17,675 bases of DNA from an uncultured Chloroflexota bacterium. GTDB taxonomy: Bacteria > Chloroflexota > Dehalococcoidia > Lucifugimonadales > CAJWER01. Below, piece after piece: positions 1 to 6,832 of this stretch (position 1 is the first letter of the stretch; each line of letters begins with the position of its first letter). The notes under the pieces are model-generated. The model had not been told where the DNA came from and ran no database searches. It saw only the letters and a list, made by a program, of their open reading frames with translations. The stretch is taken from positions 1-17,675 of the forward strand of contig CAJWER010000034.1 in assembly GCA_913030785.1 (NCBI GenBank), given 5' to 3'. The position numbers and the translations under genes are program-made.

Positions 1-2
1 TT

Positions 3-431
3 TGCGTCATCGGGGAGGACCTCCCCGAGCCGCACAATACAGTGACTCTTGATGCCTCCCTCACCGACGGCGACGGTATCCCTTCACCCAAGGTATCATA
101 CTCCCTCAGCGAGAATAGTAGGCGGATGCTGGACGATGGGATAAACAGAGCCACTCAGGTTCTCGAGGCCTCGGGCGCGAGGCAAGTGATCGCGAACCCG
201 CTCCTGAGACCCGCTGGCTGGCACCTGATGGGGACCGCGCGAATGGGGACCGATCCGGAAAATTCGGTAATAGATGCATCGGGCCGGTCCCACGATGTAC
301 CCAACCTGTACGTCATAGACGGCAGCGTCCTGGTAACGGGTGGGGCAGTTAACCCGACATCGACCATACAGGCGATCGCGCTCTACATGGCAGACCGGTT
401 TCAAGCCGAGGCCCGTCACGGCGTGTCGTAG
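3..431 (+). CDS. GMC-family FAD-dependent oxidoreductase, C-terminal part (5' truncated by window edge)
   Basis: About 142 codons are open from the window edge to TAG at 429-431, and the true start lies upstream. The family (glucose-methanol-choline oxidoreductases, usually 500-570 residues) oxidises alcohols or sugars with FAD. This piece is the substrate-domain end and the last FAD contacts. GWHLMGTARMG carries the conserved active-site His. NLYVIDGSV is the C-terminal FAD-contact strand. VNPTSTIQAIAL supplies Asn as the second member of the catalytic His/Asn pair. An EDLPEPHNTVTLD-like segment at the edge is also typical of the family. The gene is followed 94 bp later by a gluconate 2-dehydrogenase subunit-3-like gene, so it is probably the catalytic subunit of a membrane-linked sugar or alcohol dehydrogenase. 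The substrate cannot be read from this fragment. Confidence 0.9.
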   Translation, partial: CVIGEDLPEPHNTVTLDASLTDGDGIPSPKVSYSLSENSRRMLDDGINRATQVLEASGARQVIANPLLRPAGWHLMGTARMGTDPENSVIDASGRSHDVPNLYVIDGSVLVTGGAVNPTSTIQAIALYMADRFQAEARHGVS

Positions 432-525
432 GAGCGCACAGAGCGGGAGAGTCGCCACAAGTAGACCCTTCAGGCTAGAGACCTGCGTTCGGCAAATCGG
501 TAGTATGGGTGTGACAGGGAGCAGA

Positions 526-990
526 ATGGGCAATACGGAAAACTTCATGTCCGAGGCCCAACGGGAACTGGCGACGCAGGTCCTGAACCGCCTTGTGCCG
601 CCCCACGATGGCCTACCAGGGGCGGGAGATGTTGGCGTGATCGATTTCATGGATCCCGCCAGTGGAGCCTCTCTGCCGTTAAGGCGCGTCCTAACAGACG
701 TTCTCGCGGCCGTAGAGGCAATCAGCCAAACCGATTATGCAGCATCCTTCGATAGCCTCAGCATCGACCGGAAGACTGGCGTACTACAGCAGATCGAGTC
801 TTCAAATGGGCCTGGATTCACCGAGCTCCTGAGACGCACCTACGCAGGCTACTACTCGGAACCCACAGTCCTGGATGCCCTAAAAATCGACGCCAGGCCG
901 CCACAACCCAGAGGCTACTCCCTCGCACCCTTCGACACCGCGATTCTGGAGCGCGTCCGAAAGCGCGACCAGGTCTATCGCGACACCTGA
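526..990 (+). CDS. Gluconate 2-dehydrogenase subunit 3-like protein
   Basis: This 154-residue protein resembles the gluconate 2-dehydrogenase subunit 3 family (PF13618), small partners of GMC flavin subunits. The family hallmark is near the N-terminus: LNRLVPPHDGLPGAGDVGVIDF matches the usual 'liPpddgfPGA...gv.dyid' pattern, and the C-terminal half has the expected GYYSEPTV segment. I chose ATG 526 because AGGGA at 516-520 lies about 5 bases upstream; ATG 505 and ATG 547 are in-frame alternatives. No signal peptide or Tat motif is visible, unlike several secreted relatives. It follows the GMC gene on the same strand and most likely forms a complex with it. No cytochrome c subunit is visible downstream, where hisB begins. 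Confidence 0.75.
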   Translation: MGNTENFMSEAQRELATQVLNRLVPPHDGLPGAGDVGVIDFMDPASGASLPLRRVLTDVLAAVEAISQTDYAASFDSLSIDRKTGVLQQIESSNGPGFTELLRRTYAGYYSEPTVLDALKIDARPPQPRGYSLAPFDTAILERVRKRDQVYRDT

Positions 991-1013
991 GCAAGTCACC
1001 GAAAGGACAGCAA

Positions 1014-1613
1014 TTGACATCATCGCGAACAGCCAGCTTTAACCGGGAGACCGGCGAGACCAAGATATCCGTGGAGATCAATCTGGACGGTACCGGCCAG
1101 TACGAGATCGAAACGGGAAACGGCATGCTAGACCACATGCTGGCTCAGCTCTCCCGCCACGGCCTCATCGACTTGAAGCTGAACGCTAAAGGTGACACGG
1201 ACGTGGGCTGGCACCACCTGGTAGAGGACACCGCTATCCTCCTTGGCCGAGCCTTCGCCGAGGCGGTCGGCGACGCCCGCGGAATCACCCGCATGGGCCA
1301 CGCGTACGTCCCTCTGGACGAAGCTCTTGCCCTGGTGGCCGTGGACTTCAGTGGTCGCGGCTACGCCGTGCTCGACACGCGCCTGGGCGAGGGTGACATG
1401 GGCGGGTTGACGCCCGACCTAGTGGACCATTTCTTGGAGTCGCTGGCTCAGCAGGGGAGATTCAACATCCACGTGCGTGTCATGGCAGGGGAGAGCAACC
1501 ATCACAAGGCAGAGGCTCTGTTCAAGGCAATGGCCCGAGCCATGCGAATGGCCCTTACGATGGACCCTCGTCGCTCAGGCGATATCCCCAGCACCAAGGG
1601 CACCATAGGGTAG
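1014..1613 (+). CDS. hisB: Imidazoleglycerol-phosphate dehydratase HisB
   Basis: This is a complete 199-residue enzyme, the normal length for monofunctional HisB. It dehydrates imidazole-glycerol phosphate to imidazole-acetol phosphate in histidine synthesis and works as a Mn-dependent 24-mer in the cytoplasm. Metal-binding motifs are in place: LDHML (His41), HHLVEDT (His67, His68, Glu71) and NHHKAEALFKA (His163, His164, Glu167). The PLDEALA segment and the C-terminal IPSTKG signature are also present. Translation starts at TTG 1014, with AAGGA at 1003-1007 six bases upstream; no ATG fits the family N-terminus. The gene stands alone without other his genes and is convergent with purS. It begins 23 bp after the subunit-3-like gene and may share its transcript. 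Confidence 0.95.
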   Translation: MTSSRTASFNRETGETKISVEINLDGTGQYEIETGNGMLDHMLAQLSRHGLIDLKLNAKGDTDVGWHHLVEDTAILLGRAFAEAVGDARGITRMGHAYVPLDEALALVAVDFSGRGYAVLDTRLGEGDMGGLTPDLVDHFLESLAQQGRFNIHVRVMAGESNHHKAEALFKAMARAMRMALTMDPRRSGDIPSTKGTIG

Positions 1614-1721
1614 TGCGGTCGCTTGAACTCGGTGGATGATTGCGAAGTGTGCCGGTTCAACTGCGTCGAATAGCGGTTTTCTCGGCCAAGACTACTTGGG
1701 CGATCTACATCTCTTGGGGAG
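1614..1721. terminator. Convergent hisB/purS gap with two candidate terminator hairpins
   Basis: Two inverted repeats lie between the converging genes. The first pairs TTGAAC.CGG (1623-1632, one bulged T) with CCGGTTCAA (1652-1660) around a 19-base loop, with TTTT at 1677-1680 some distance downstream. The second is CCAAG-acta-CTTGG at 1686-1699, which would form on either strand. Neither has an ideal U-tract, so function as a bidirectional terminator is inferred from position. Confidence 0.3.
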
Positions 1722-1973
1722 CTAGTCTTCCTGCCGAAGGTCGAAGCGGTACTCCTCGATCACCGGGTTGACCAACAGCTTCTCACACATGCCTCTAAGA
1801 GCAGACTCTGCATTTTGCTCGCTGCCCGCGTCCAGACGCACTTCCATGTACTTGCCCGACCGAACAGACTCTACCGCTGCGAATCCCAGATCGTGGAGGC
1901 CGCCGCGTATCGTAAGACCCACCGGGTCGTTTATGGTGGGCTTGAGCGTTATGTAGACTCGGGCCAGGTACAT
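1722..1973 (-). CDS. purS: Phosphoribosylformylglycinamidine synthase subunit PurS
   Basis: This 83-residue protein has normal PurS length. In organisms with a split FGAM synthase, PurS bridges PurQ (glutaminase) and PurL (synthetase). Family landmarks are the N-terminal VYITLKP strand, the DPVGLTIRGGLHDLGF helix, VRSGKYMEVRLD, and the C-terminal CEKLLVNPVIEEY motif. ATG 1973 is the start; the upstream GAGG is weak. It is the last gene of the minus-strand purine cluster, 55 bp after the DUF3105 gene. Its obligate partners purQ and purL usually follow directly but are absent here, where convergent hisB begins, so they must be elsewhere in the genome. Confidence 0.92.
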   Translation of the reverse strand: MYLARVYITLKPTINDPVGLTIRGGLHDLGFAAVESVRSGKYMEVRLDAGSEQNAESALRGMCEKLLVNPVIEEYRFDLRQED

Positions 1974-2028
1974 ACTGCCTCATGTTGATGCAGAGGGACT
2001 AAGAGGTGACGCTAGGTCGTTTCTGGAA

Positions 2029-2667
2029 TCAGCGAACGAGGTACTCGGGTGCATTCGGAGAGCTCTCGTGGGCCCGAGCAAAGTCCTCGACCCGATCCTT
2101 GTCGAATTCATCGAATGTGTCCAAGAATGTCCAGGCCGTCAAGGCGATTTTGGTTTCCATGCCAGGGTACGGTGACAATATCACCTTGCCCATGCGATCA
2201 GCGATCTTCTTGAGTTGGCTAACTAGCTCGTCGCACCCTTCGGGGCAGTTGTAGTGGATACCCACGCCGCCGTGCTCCAGGTTGTGCACAAGGATCTCAT
2301 CCGGCAGCGCGTCCCCGTGGACTCCCCACGGCACAGGTGCAGAGGCATCCCCATAATGCCATCCCGAGGTCGCTGGGACAGAATTGTAATCCGGGTGTGT
2401 CTGCGACTGCGAGATATGGTCCGCTCCCTGAACGGGGATCCTCAGACCAGGTCCTGACGGGGCCGGGCCGGTATTTGCACCCGAGTTTCCGCCTCCTCTG
2501 AGCCCGCCAGCGAACAGAGAGAATATGAACACAATTGCGAGCAGCGATATCGCGGACATGCCGCCAAATTTGACCAGTCGCCTCCGACGCTGGCGGCGCA
2601 GCCGTCGGGCTGCCCTCACCTGAGTAGGAGTCATTCGATCCTTGTTGCGATTAGAACTTGTCGCCAT
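2029..2667 (-). CDS. DUF3105 single-pass membrane protein
   Basis: This 212-residue protein has a very basic cytoplasmic N-terminus (an Arg-rich run near residues 20-33), one hydrophobic segment at about residues 36-54, a Gly/Ser/Pro linker, then an extracytoplasmic domain of the DUF3105 type. The diagnostic core is ATSGWHYGD followed by ILVHNLEHGGVGIHYNCP. Its His and Cys residues look conserved, but the family's function is unknown. The start is ATG 2667 with GAGGA at 2671-2675, rather close. It sits between purC (41 bp upstream) and purS in the same direction and is probably co-transcribed. No role in purine synthesis is known, and the link may be only positional. Confidence 0.8.
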   Translation of the reverse strand: MATSSNRNKDRMTPTQVRAARRLRRQRRRRLVKFGGMSAISLLAIVFIFSLFAGGLRGGGNSGANTGPAPSGPGLRIPVQGADHISQSQTHPDYNSVPATSGWHYGDASAPVPWGVHGDALPDEILVHNLEHGGVGIHYNCPEGCDELVSQLKKIADRMGKVILSPYPGMETKIALTAWTFLDTFDEFDKDRVEDFARAHESSPNAPEYLVR

Positions 2668-2708
2668 TTATCCTCACCACCACCTCTGATAGTCTAGTCC
2701 ACATTGTC

Positions 2709-3584
2709 CTAGCTAAGGCTCTTCCCCGTCAACCGTGTGTGAGCCTCTAGGTACCTCTCTCGGGTCTTCGACACCACGTCATCGGGCAGGGCAGGCGCGG
2801 GCGGCTCATGGTCCCAACCCTGAGAGTTGAGCCAGTCGCGGACGAACTGTTTATCGAAGTTAGGCTGCGATTTTCCGGGCGCGTACCCTGATGCGTCCCA
2901 GAACCGGCTCGAGTCCGGCGTCAGCAGCTCGTCGATGAGAGTCAGCTCCCCGTCGATGAAACCGAACTCCATCTTCGTATCGGCTATAATTATCCCCTTT
3001 TCAAGGGCAATTTCGTGGGCAGCCATGTAAACCTTGGCGGTGGTCTCCTCAAGTAGTTTTGCAGTTTCTACCCCGACCATGTCCTCCACCTCTTGTTTGG
3101 ACATGTTCTCGTCGTGGCCTACCTCGGCCTTGGTCGTCGGGGTGAATAGCGGCTCTGAGAATCGGTCGCCCTCTTGGAGGCCTGCTTGCATCGGCAGATC
3201 CTGGACCGTACCGGATTTTTTGTATTCGGCCCAGGCCGAACCCGTGATGTATCCTCGGATTACGCACTCCACGTCGATCCGCTCCGCGCGTCGCACAACC
3301 ATCGAACGCCGCGCTATCTCGGGGGGCGCCGAAACGTCTTCCCGGTCCACGGCCAGCGCAACAAGGTGATTGGGTACGATGCCCGCCGTCTGCGCGAACC
3401 AGAATGACGACAGCTGGCACAGCACAGCGCCCTTATCCGGTATGCCGTTGGGCATGACCACGTCAAAGGCCGAGATGCGGTCGGTTGCCACCATCAGCAA
3501 CAGCCCATCGCCCATCTCGTGGGTATCCCTGACCTTGCCTCTGTAGATCAGATCCGGAAGTGGTGACTCCATTATCGTCGTCAA
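2709..3584 (-). CDS. purC: Phosphoribosylaminoimidazole-succinocarboxamide synthase (SAICAR synthetase)
   Basis: This 291-residue protein is of the longer PurC type found in actinobacteria and yeast, not the ~237-residue enterobacterial form. It joins CAIR to aspartate using ATP. Motifs in order: YRGKVRD at 14-20 (nucleotide loop), ATDRISAFDV at 33-42, the ECVIRGYITGS signature near 106-116, DTKMEFG at 202-208, and DELLTPDSSRFW at 218-229. The start is TTG 3584, chosen because AAGGAGG (3591-3597) lies exactly six bases upstream. In-frame ATG 3572 has no site of its own. Only one base separates it from the purB stop codon, and its ribosome site lies inside the last purB codons, which suggests translational coupling. 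Confidence 0.96.
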   Translation of the reverse strand: MTTIMESPLPDLIYRGKVRDTHEMGDGLLLMVATDRISAFDVVMPNGIPDKGAVLCQLSSFWFAQTAGIVPNHLVALAVDREDVSAPPEIARRSMVVRRAERIDVECVIRGYITGSAWAEYKKSGTVQDLPMQAGLQEGDRFSEPLFTPTTKAEVGHDENMSKQEVEDMVGVETAKLLEETTAKVYMAAHEIALEKGIIIADTKMEFGFIDGELTLIDELLTPDSSRFWDASGYAPGKSQPNFDKQFVRDWLNSQGWDHEPPAPALPDDVVSKTRERYLEAHTRLTGKSLS

Positions 3585-3585
3585 A

Positions 3586-4887
3586 TTAGGCCTCCTTCGT
3601 CAGACCGACACGATCGAATATCTCACCAACATGCCGCAGATAGTATGAGTAGTCAAACAACGACTCCAACTCCGACCCGGTCAGGCGCTGTGAAACCTCT
3701 GGTTCGGCTGAGATCATCTCCCGGAAGTCCAGGTCCTGATCCCAGCTCTCCATAGCCCTGCTGTGAACGACCCCGTAGGCACTTTCTCGAGCCATACCCT
3801 TTTCAATCAAAGCCAGTAGAACTCTTTGTGAAAATAGCACGCCGCGGGTAGAGTCCACGTTCTTGCGCATCCGATCCGGATACACGTGCATCTTCCTGAC
3901 CACACCTGTGAAAAGATCCAGAATGTAGTCCAGCGCCATAGACGAGTCGGGGAGGATAATACGCTCAGCTGACGAGTGGCTGATGTCACGCTCACCCCAC
4001 AGTGCGACGTTCTCCAGCGCGGTCACCGCGTGCCCGCGTATCAACCGCGCAATGCCGCAGACCCGCTCCGACAGTTCAGGGTTGCGCTTGTGAGGCATCG
4101 ACGAAGATCCTGGTTGTCCCTTGGGAAACCACTCGGCGACCTCCCTGATCTCGGTCCGCTGTAGAGATCGTACCTCGATAGCAAATTTTTCGAGCGATGC
4201 GGCGATTAGCGCCAACGTAGTAACAAACTGCGCGTGACGGTCGCGCTGCAGGACCTGGTTCGAGATCGGTGCGGGACTCAGACCAAGTCGCTCACATACC
4301 GCCGACTCGATGGACGGCGGTACCGTCGCGTGGGTGCCGACCGGGCCGGAGATCTTTCCGAATGCCATCGTGGCCCGCGCCTGCAACAGACGCTCACGGT
4401 TGCGCCGCATCTCGTCCCACCACAAAGCAAGCTTCAAACCAAAGGTTACCGGCTCGGCGTGCACTCCGTGGGTCCGCCCCATCATCAGCGTGTCACGGTG
4501 CTCAAGAGCCCTATCCTGAAGTGCGTCCAAGAGGCTGTCGATATCCACAATTAGCAGGTCAGCGGCTTCAAGGAGTTGCAGGCTTGTTGCCGTGTCCCAA
4601 ACGTCACTCGTGGTCATACCCAGGTGTAACCAGCGGCCCTCGGGTCCGATGAACTCCGTTATTGAGCTCAGGAAGGCTGTCATCTCATGGCGTGTCTCGC
4701 CCAGGATTTCGTTCAGCCGTTCCATGTTGAACGTAGCGCCTCGAAGTAGTTGCATGTCCTCTTGGGGCACAACGCCTTCGGCAGTCCACGCCTCACATGC
4801 CGCCAACTCGACTTGGAGCCACTTCTCGTACTTATTTTCCTCAGACCAGACCTGCTTCATCTCGGATCTGGCGTACCTGTCGATCAA
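3586..4887 (-). CDS. purB: Adenylosuccinate lyase
   Basis: This 433-residue protein matches the Bacillus-type length. It cleaves SAICAR to AICAR plus fumarate, and adenylosuccinate to AMP plus fumarate, so it acts directly after PurC and again in AMP synthesis. Fumarase/aspartase-superfamily features are TTSDVWDTA near residues 92-100, GRTHGVHAEP at 137-146 with catalytic-region His140, and the signature loop GSSSMPHKRNP at 260-270 carrying the catalytic serine. The start is TTG 4887, supported by GAGGAGG at 4896-4902. purC follows after one base. The 186 bp between purE and this gene contain a dead gene fragment, so purB may depend on read-through from purE or on an unseen promoter. Confidence 0.96.
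   Translation of the reverse strand: MIDRYARSEMKQVWSEENKYEKWLQVELAACEAWTAEGVVPQEDMQLLRGATFNMERLNEILGETRHEMTAFLSSITEFIGPEGRWLHLGMTTSDVWDTATSLQLLEAADLLIVDIDSLLDALQDRALEHRDTLMMGRTHGVHAEPVTFGLKLALWWDEMRRNRERLLQARATMAFGKISGPVGTHATVPPSIESAVCERLGLSPAPISNQVLQRDRHAQFVTTLALIAASLEKFAIEVRSLQRTEIREVAEWFPKGQPGSSSMPHKRNPELSERVCGIARLIRGHAVTALENVALWGERDISHSSAERIILPDSSMALDYILDLFTGVVRKMHVYPDRMRKNVDSTRGVLFSQRVLLALIEKGMARESAYGVVHSRAMESWDQDLDFREMISAEPEVSQRLTGSELESLFDYSYYLRHVGEIFDRVGLTKEA
3591..3597 (-). promoter_or_regulatory. Shine-Dalgarno site deciding the purC TTG start
   Basis: AAGGAGG on the minus strand overlaps the final codons of purB. It is six bases from TTG 3584 and eighteen from ATG 3572, so the TTG is the better start. 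Confidence 0.75.
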
Positions 4888-4895
4888 CCTGGAAG

Positions 4896-4902
4896 CCTCC
4901 TC
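4896..4902 (-). promoter_or_regulatory. Shine-Dalgarno site for the purB TTG start
   Basis: GAGGAGG on the minus strand, with an 8-base spacer to TTG 4887. The protein N-terminus from this TTG (MIDRYAR) matches the family, so the non-ATG start is well supported. Confidence 0.75.
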
Positions 4903-4946
4903 ACAATTTATCCATCATCAAGATTACACCACAACGCCACGACCGA

Positions 4947-5051
4947 CTACCCGCAAACGAATACGCCATCCCACCCGGCCTTTCCAGCCTCGATGGCCAT
5001 GGGCACTGGCACCTATGGGTCGTCCCACGGCAGAATGAAACCATACTTTAT
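4947..5051 (-). pseudogene. Remnant of a luciferase-like (F420/flavin) monooxygenase 5' end
   Basis: Read on the minus strand from 5051, one continuous frame gives IKYGFILPWDDP, a TAG stop, then VPVPMAIEAGKAGWDGVFV, CG and a second TAG at 4949-4947. This closely follows the N-terminus of luciferase-like monooxygenases as I know the family (a 'MKYGF-LPWGD' strand, then a helix ending 'EAAGWDGFFVWE'). ATA stands where the start ATG is expected. With a lost start, two stops and no downstream body, it is non-functional. It fills most of the purE-purB gap. The call rests on about 30 codons matched from memory and is not alignment-verified. Confidence 0.6.
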
Positions 5052-5073
5052 CGTTATGAGCGGATCGGCAAGC

Positions 5074-5532
5074 TCAACGTGAGGCGAGTCCTGCGCGGTA
5101 CTCTTCGTAAGATGCGCTGATATCGACGTGTTTGTTGGCAAGGATCTGCGCGGCAAAAAAGGCAGCGTTCCGCGCCCCCCAGGAGCCTATGGCCACGCAC
5201 GCGACCGGAATCCCCGGTGGCATCTGCGCAATGGCGTGCAGGGCATCTACGCCCCCGAGGTCGCTGGAGGGCAGAGGAACACCAATCACCGGCAGCGTAG
5301 TCCACGATGCCATTACCCCGGGCAAGCCCGCCGATCCGCCGGCCTCCGCAATCAGCACCTCGATGCCGCGTTCGCGGGCGCCTTGAGTGTACTCCCTGAC
5401 CTTCTCGGGCGTTCGGTGTGCGGACGCGAAGACCACCTCGTGCTCTATACCAAGTTGCTCCAGGACTGACGACGTCTCGTCGCCATACGCCTGATCAGAC
5501 TTACTCCCCAATACGACGCCTACGAGCGGCAT
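5074..5532 (-). CDS. purE: N5-carboxyaminoimidazole ribonucleotide mutase / AIR carboxylase PurE
   Basis: This 152-residue protein is of normal PurE length. It makes CAIR, the PurC substrate, either by rearranging N5-CAIR (class I, with PurK) or from AIR and CO2 (class II). The phosphate-binding GSKSD at 9-13 and SAHRTP at 37-42 with catalytic His39 are intact. The 65-73 loop reads GGSAGLPGV where the E. coli-type enzyme has GGAAHLPGM, so Gly69 replaces a conserved active-site His. The later QMPPGIPVA segment is typical. ATG 5532 is supported by AGGAGGT at 5541-5547, eight bases upstream. No purK is seen in the window. The phosphodiesterase gene lies 55 bp upstream in the same direction. Confidence 0.93.
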   Translation of the reverse strand: MPLVGVVLGSKSDQAYGDETSSVLEQLGIEHEVVFASAHRTPEKVREYTQGARERGIEVLIAEAGGSAGLPGVMASWTTLPVIGVPLPSSDLGGVDALHAIAQMPPGIPVACVAIGSWGARNAAFFAAQILANKHVDISASYEEYRAGLASR

Positions 5533-5587
5533 ATCGTACTACCTCCTGTTTTAGTTTGATTCTCGAACTCCAACTTTCCCTTCAAGA

Positions 5588-6799
5588 CTAAGCCACCACC
5601 ATCGGCACAAGCATTTCCGCAGGAGTCATGCCACCGTGCTGAGAGACCGCCTCATGCTCTTCCTGCACCTCGTCCCGGACCTTTGGGTAGTCATAATCCA
5701 TCAACCAGGCGCCTTTCGATACAGCCATGTGCGTACCAACACGCCGCGCCATTACAGGTGACAGTGGTCCAGGCCCGTAAAGCTTCAACTCCTTCAACTC
5801 GTTGACAGTCAGTAGGTAGAAGCCTTCCCGGAACCTCTCTCGAAACAGGCCTTCGAAATCAGCCTCGGCGCCCCGCTTGCACGCAAAAATCATGGTGCGG
5901 CCGGTACCCCAGGGCTCGTGATCAACGTAGGCCATCAGCGGATCCGACGGGTCAATCCAATATACCTCGCTCTTGGCGTAGTCTACCAAGCCATGGTCGG
6001 CCGTCATCACGATCCTGGCGCCTCTAGGCAGGGCATTTTCCAGCCAGGCCAGCGCACGGTCCACTCCACCCGCCGCCCCCTGAGCCATCGGGCTAGACGT
6101 CCCGGCCACATGCGAAGCATAGTCCACATCCGGAATGTATAGGTGGCTAATCGTATTCGACGAAGCCCGCTTTACCCGGTCGGAGATCGCACCGACCGCG
6201 TCTCCCAGCTTTTCGTAGCCGTTTTGAGGGCTGCTGCCACTAGTATACGTAGAGAAGTCCGAGCCCACGAGACTCTTCGGCAGATAGCTCGCAGTGTCCC
6301 ACATAGGAGACTCCATCAGCGAAGGAACGGTGTACGCATCCCGTGGGTCCATCCCCAGTTCCGAGAGGTTCTTGTCGTCGGATCGTCTGACGTACTTGAT
6401 GATCGTCGAGACGGCATCGATCTCTTCCAAGTAGACGTGCCACGCCGGCAGCCCGTGTTGCGCCGGCCACCGCCCCGTCGCCAACGAAGCCAGCACCACA
6501 GGCGTACTCGACGGAAACACAGTCAGTAATTCAGCGGCAACGTGGCTAGGGATGAACGAGTCTGGATCCATCGCACGAACGGCGCTCATACCCAGACCAT
6601 CCGCCATCACCAGCACCAAATGATCGCAAGGACCGATCAGGCCGGCGAGTACATCACGACCGGGAGTGTGGATGGTGGTGGACGCGCCCACGAGGCCGCC
6701 AACGGCGCTGGCAAGGTCGACGATATTAGGCGTGTCAGGTGACGGGCGCAGAAGCTCCCCGGATTCGAACGCGGCAAGCAGTTCAGCAACATCGCTCAT
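5588..6799 (-). CDS. Alkaline-phosphatase superfamily protein (type I phosphodiesterase/nucleotide pyrophosphatase-like)
   Basis: This 403-residue protein has the two-metal phosphodiesterase layout (PF01663). VMADGLG supplies Asp67, and FPSSTPV near 95-101 supplies the nucleophile, probably Thr99. LATGRWPAQHG is the usual follow-on. DVDYASH gives Asp226 and His230, TADHG gives Asp268 and His269, and QHGGMTPAEMLVP gives the last metal His388. No signal peptide or membrane segment is seen, suggesting a cytoplasmic enzyme, whereas many relatives are exported. The substrate is unknown; nucleotide or phosphonate esters are possible. The start ATG 6799 has no clear Shine-Dalgarno site. It lies inside the purine cluster between purD and purE, which hints at a nucleotide-related role, but this is inference. 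Confidence 0.82.
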   Translation of the reverse strand: MSDVAELLAAFESGELLRPSPDTPNIVDLASAVGGLVGASTTIHTPGRDVLAGLIGPCDHLVLVMADGLGMSAVRAMDPDSFIPSHVAAELLTVFPSSTPVVLASLATGRWPAQHGLPAWHVYLEEIDAVSTIIKYVRRSDDKNLSELGMDPRDAYTVPSLMESPMWDTASYLPKSLVGSDFSTYTSGSSPQNGYEKLGDAVGAISDRVKRASSNTISHLYIPDVDYASHVAGTSSPMAQGAAGGVDRALAWLENALPRGARIVMTADHGLVDYAKSEVYWIDPSDPLMAYVDHEPWGTGRTMIFACKRGAEADFEGLFRERFREGFYLLTVNELKELKLYGPGPLSPVMARRVGTHMAVSKGAWLMDYDYPKVRDEVQEEHEAVSQHGGMTPAEMLVPMVVA

Positions 6800-6832
6800 T
6801 GGGATTGAAGAAGGGTTCTTAATATTGGACCT

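Noticed and set aside
96..650. 184-codon open frame on the minus strand across the GMC gene and its neighbour
   Set aside because: It lies antisense to two recognisable genes, shows no family resemblance and spans their junction; it is a high-GC shadow frame.
1645..1672. tRNA T-arm-like GGTTCAA in the hisB/purS gap
   Set aside because: No matching acceptor or anticodon arms are present; the bases are better explained by an inverted repeat with TTGAAC at 1623.
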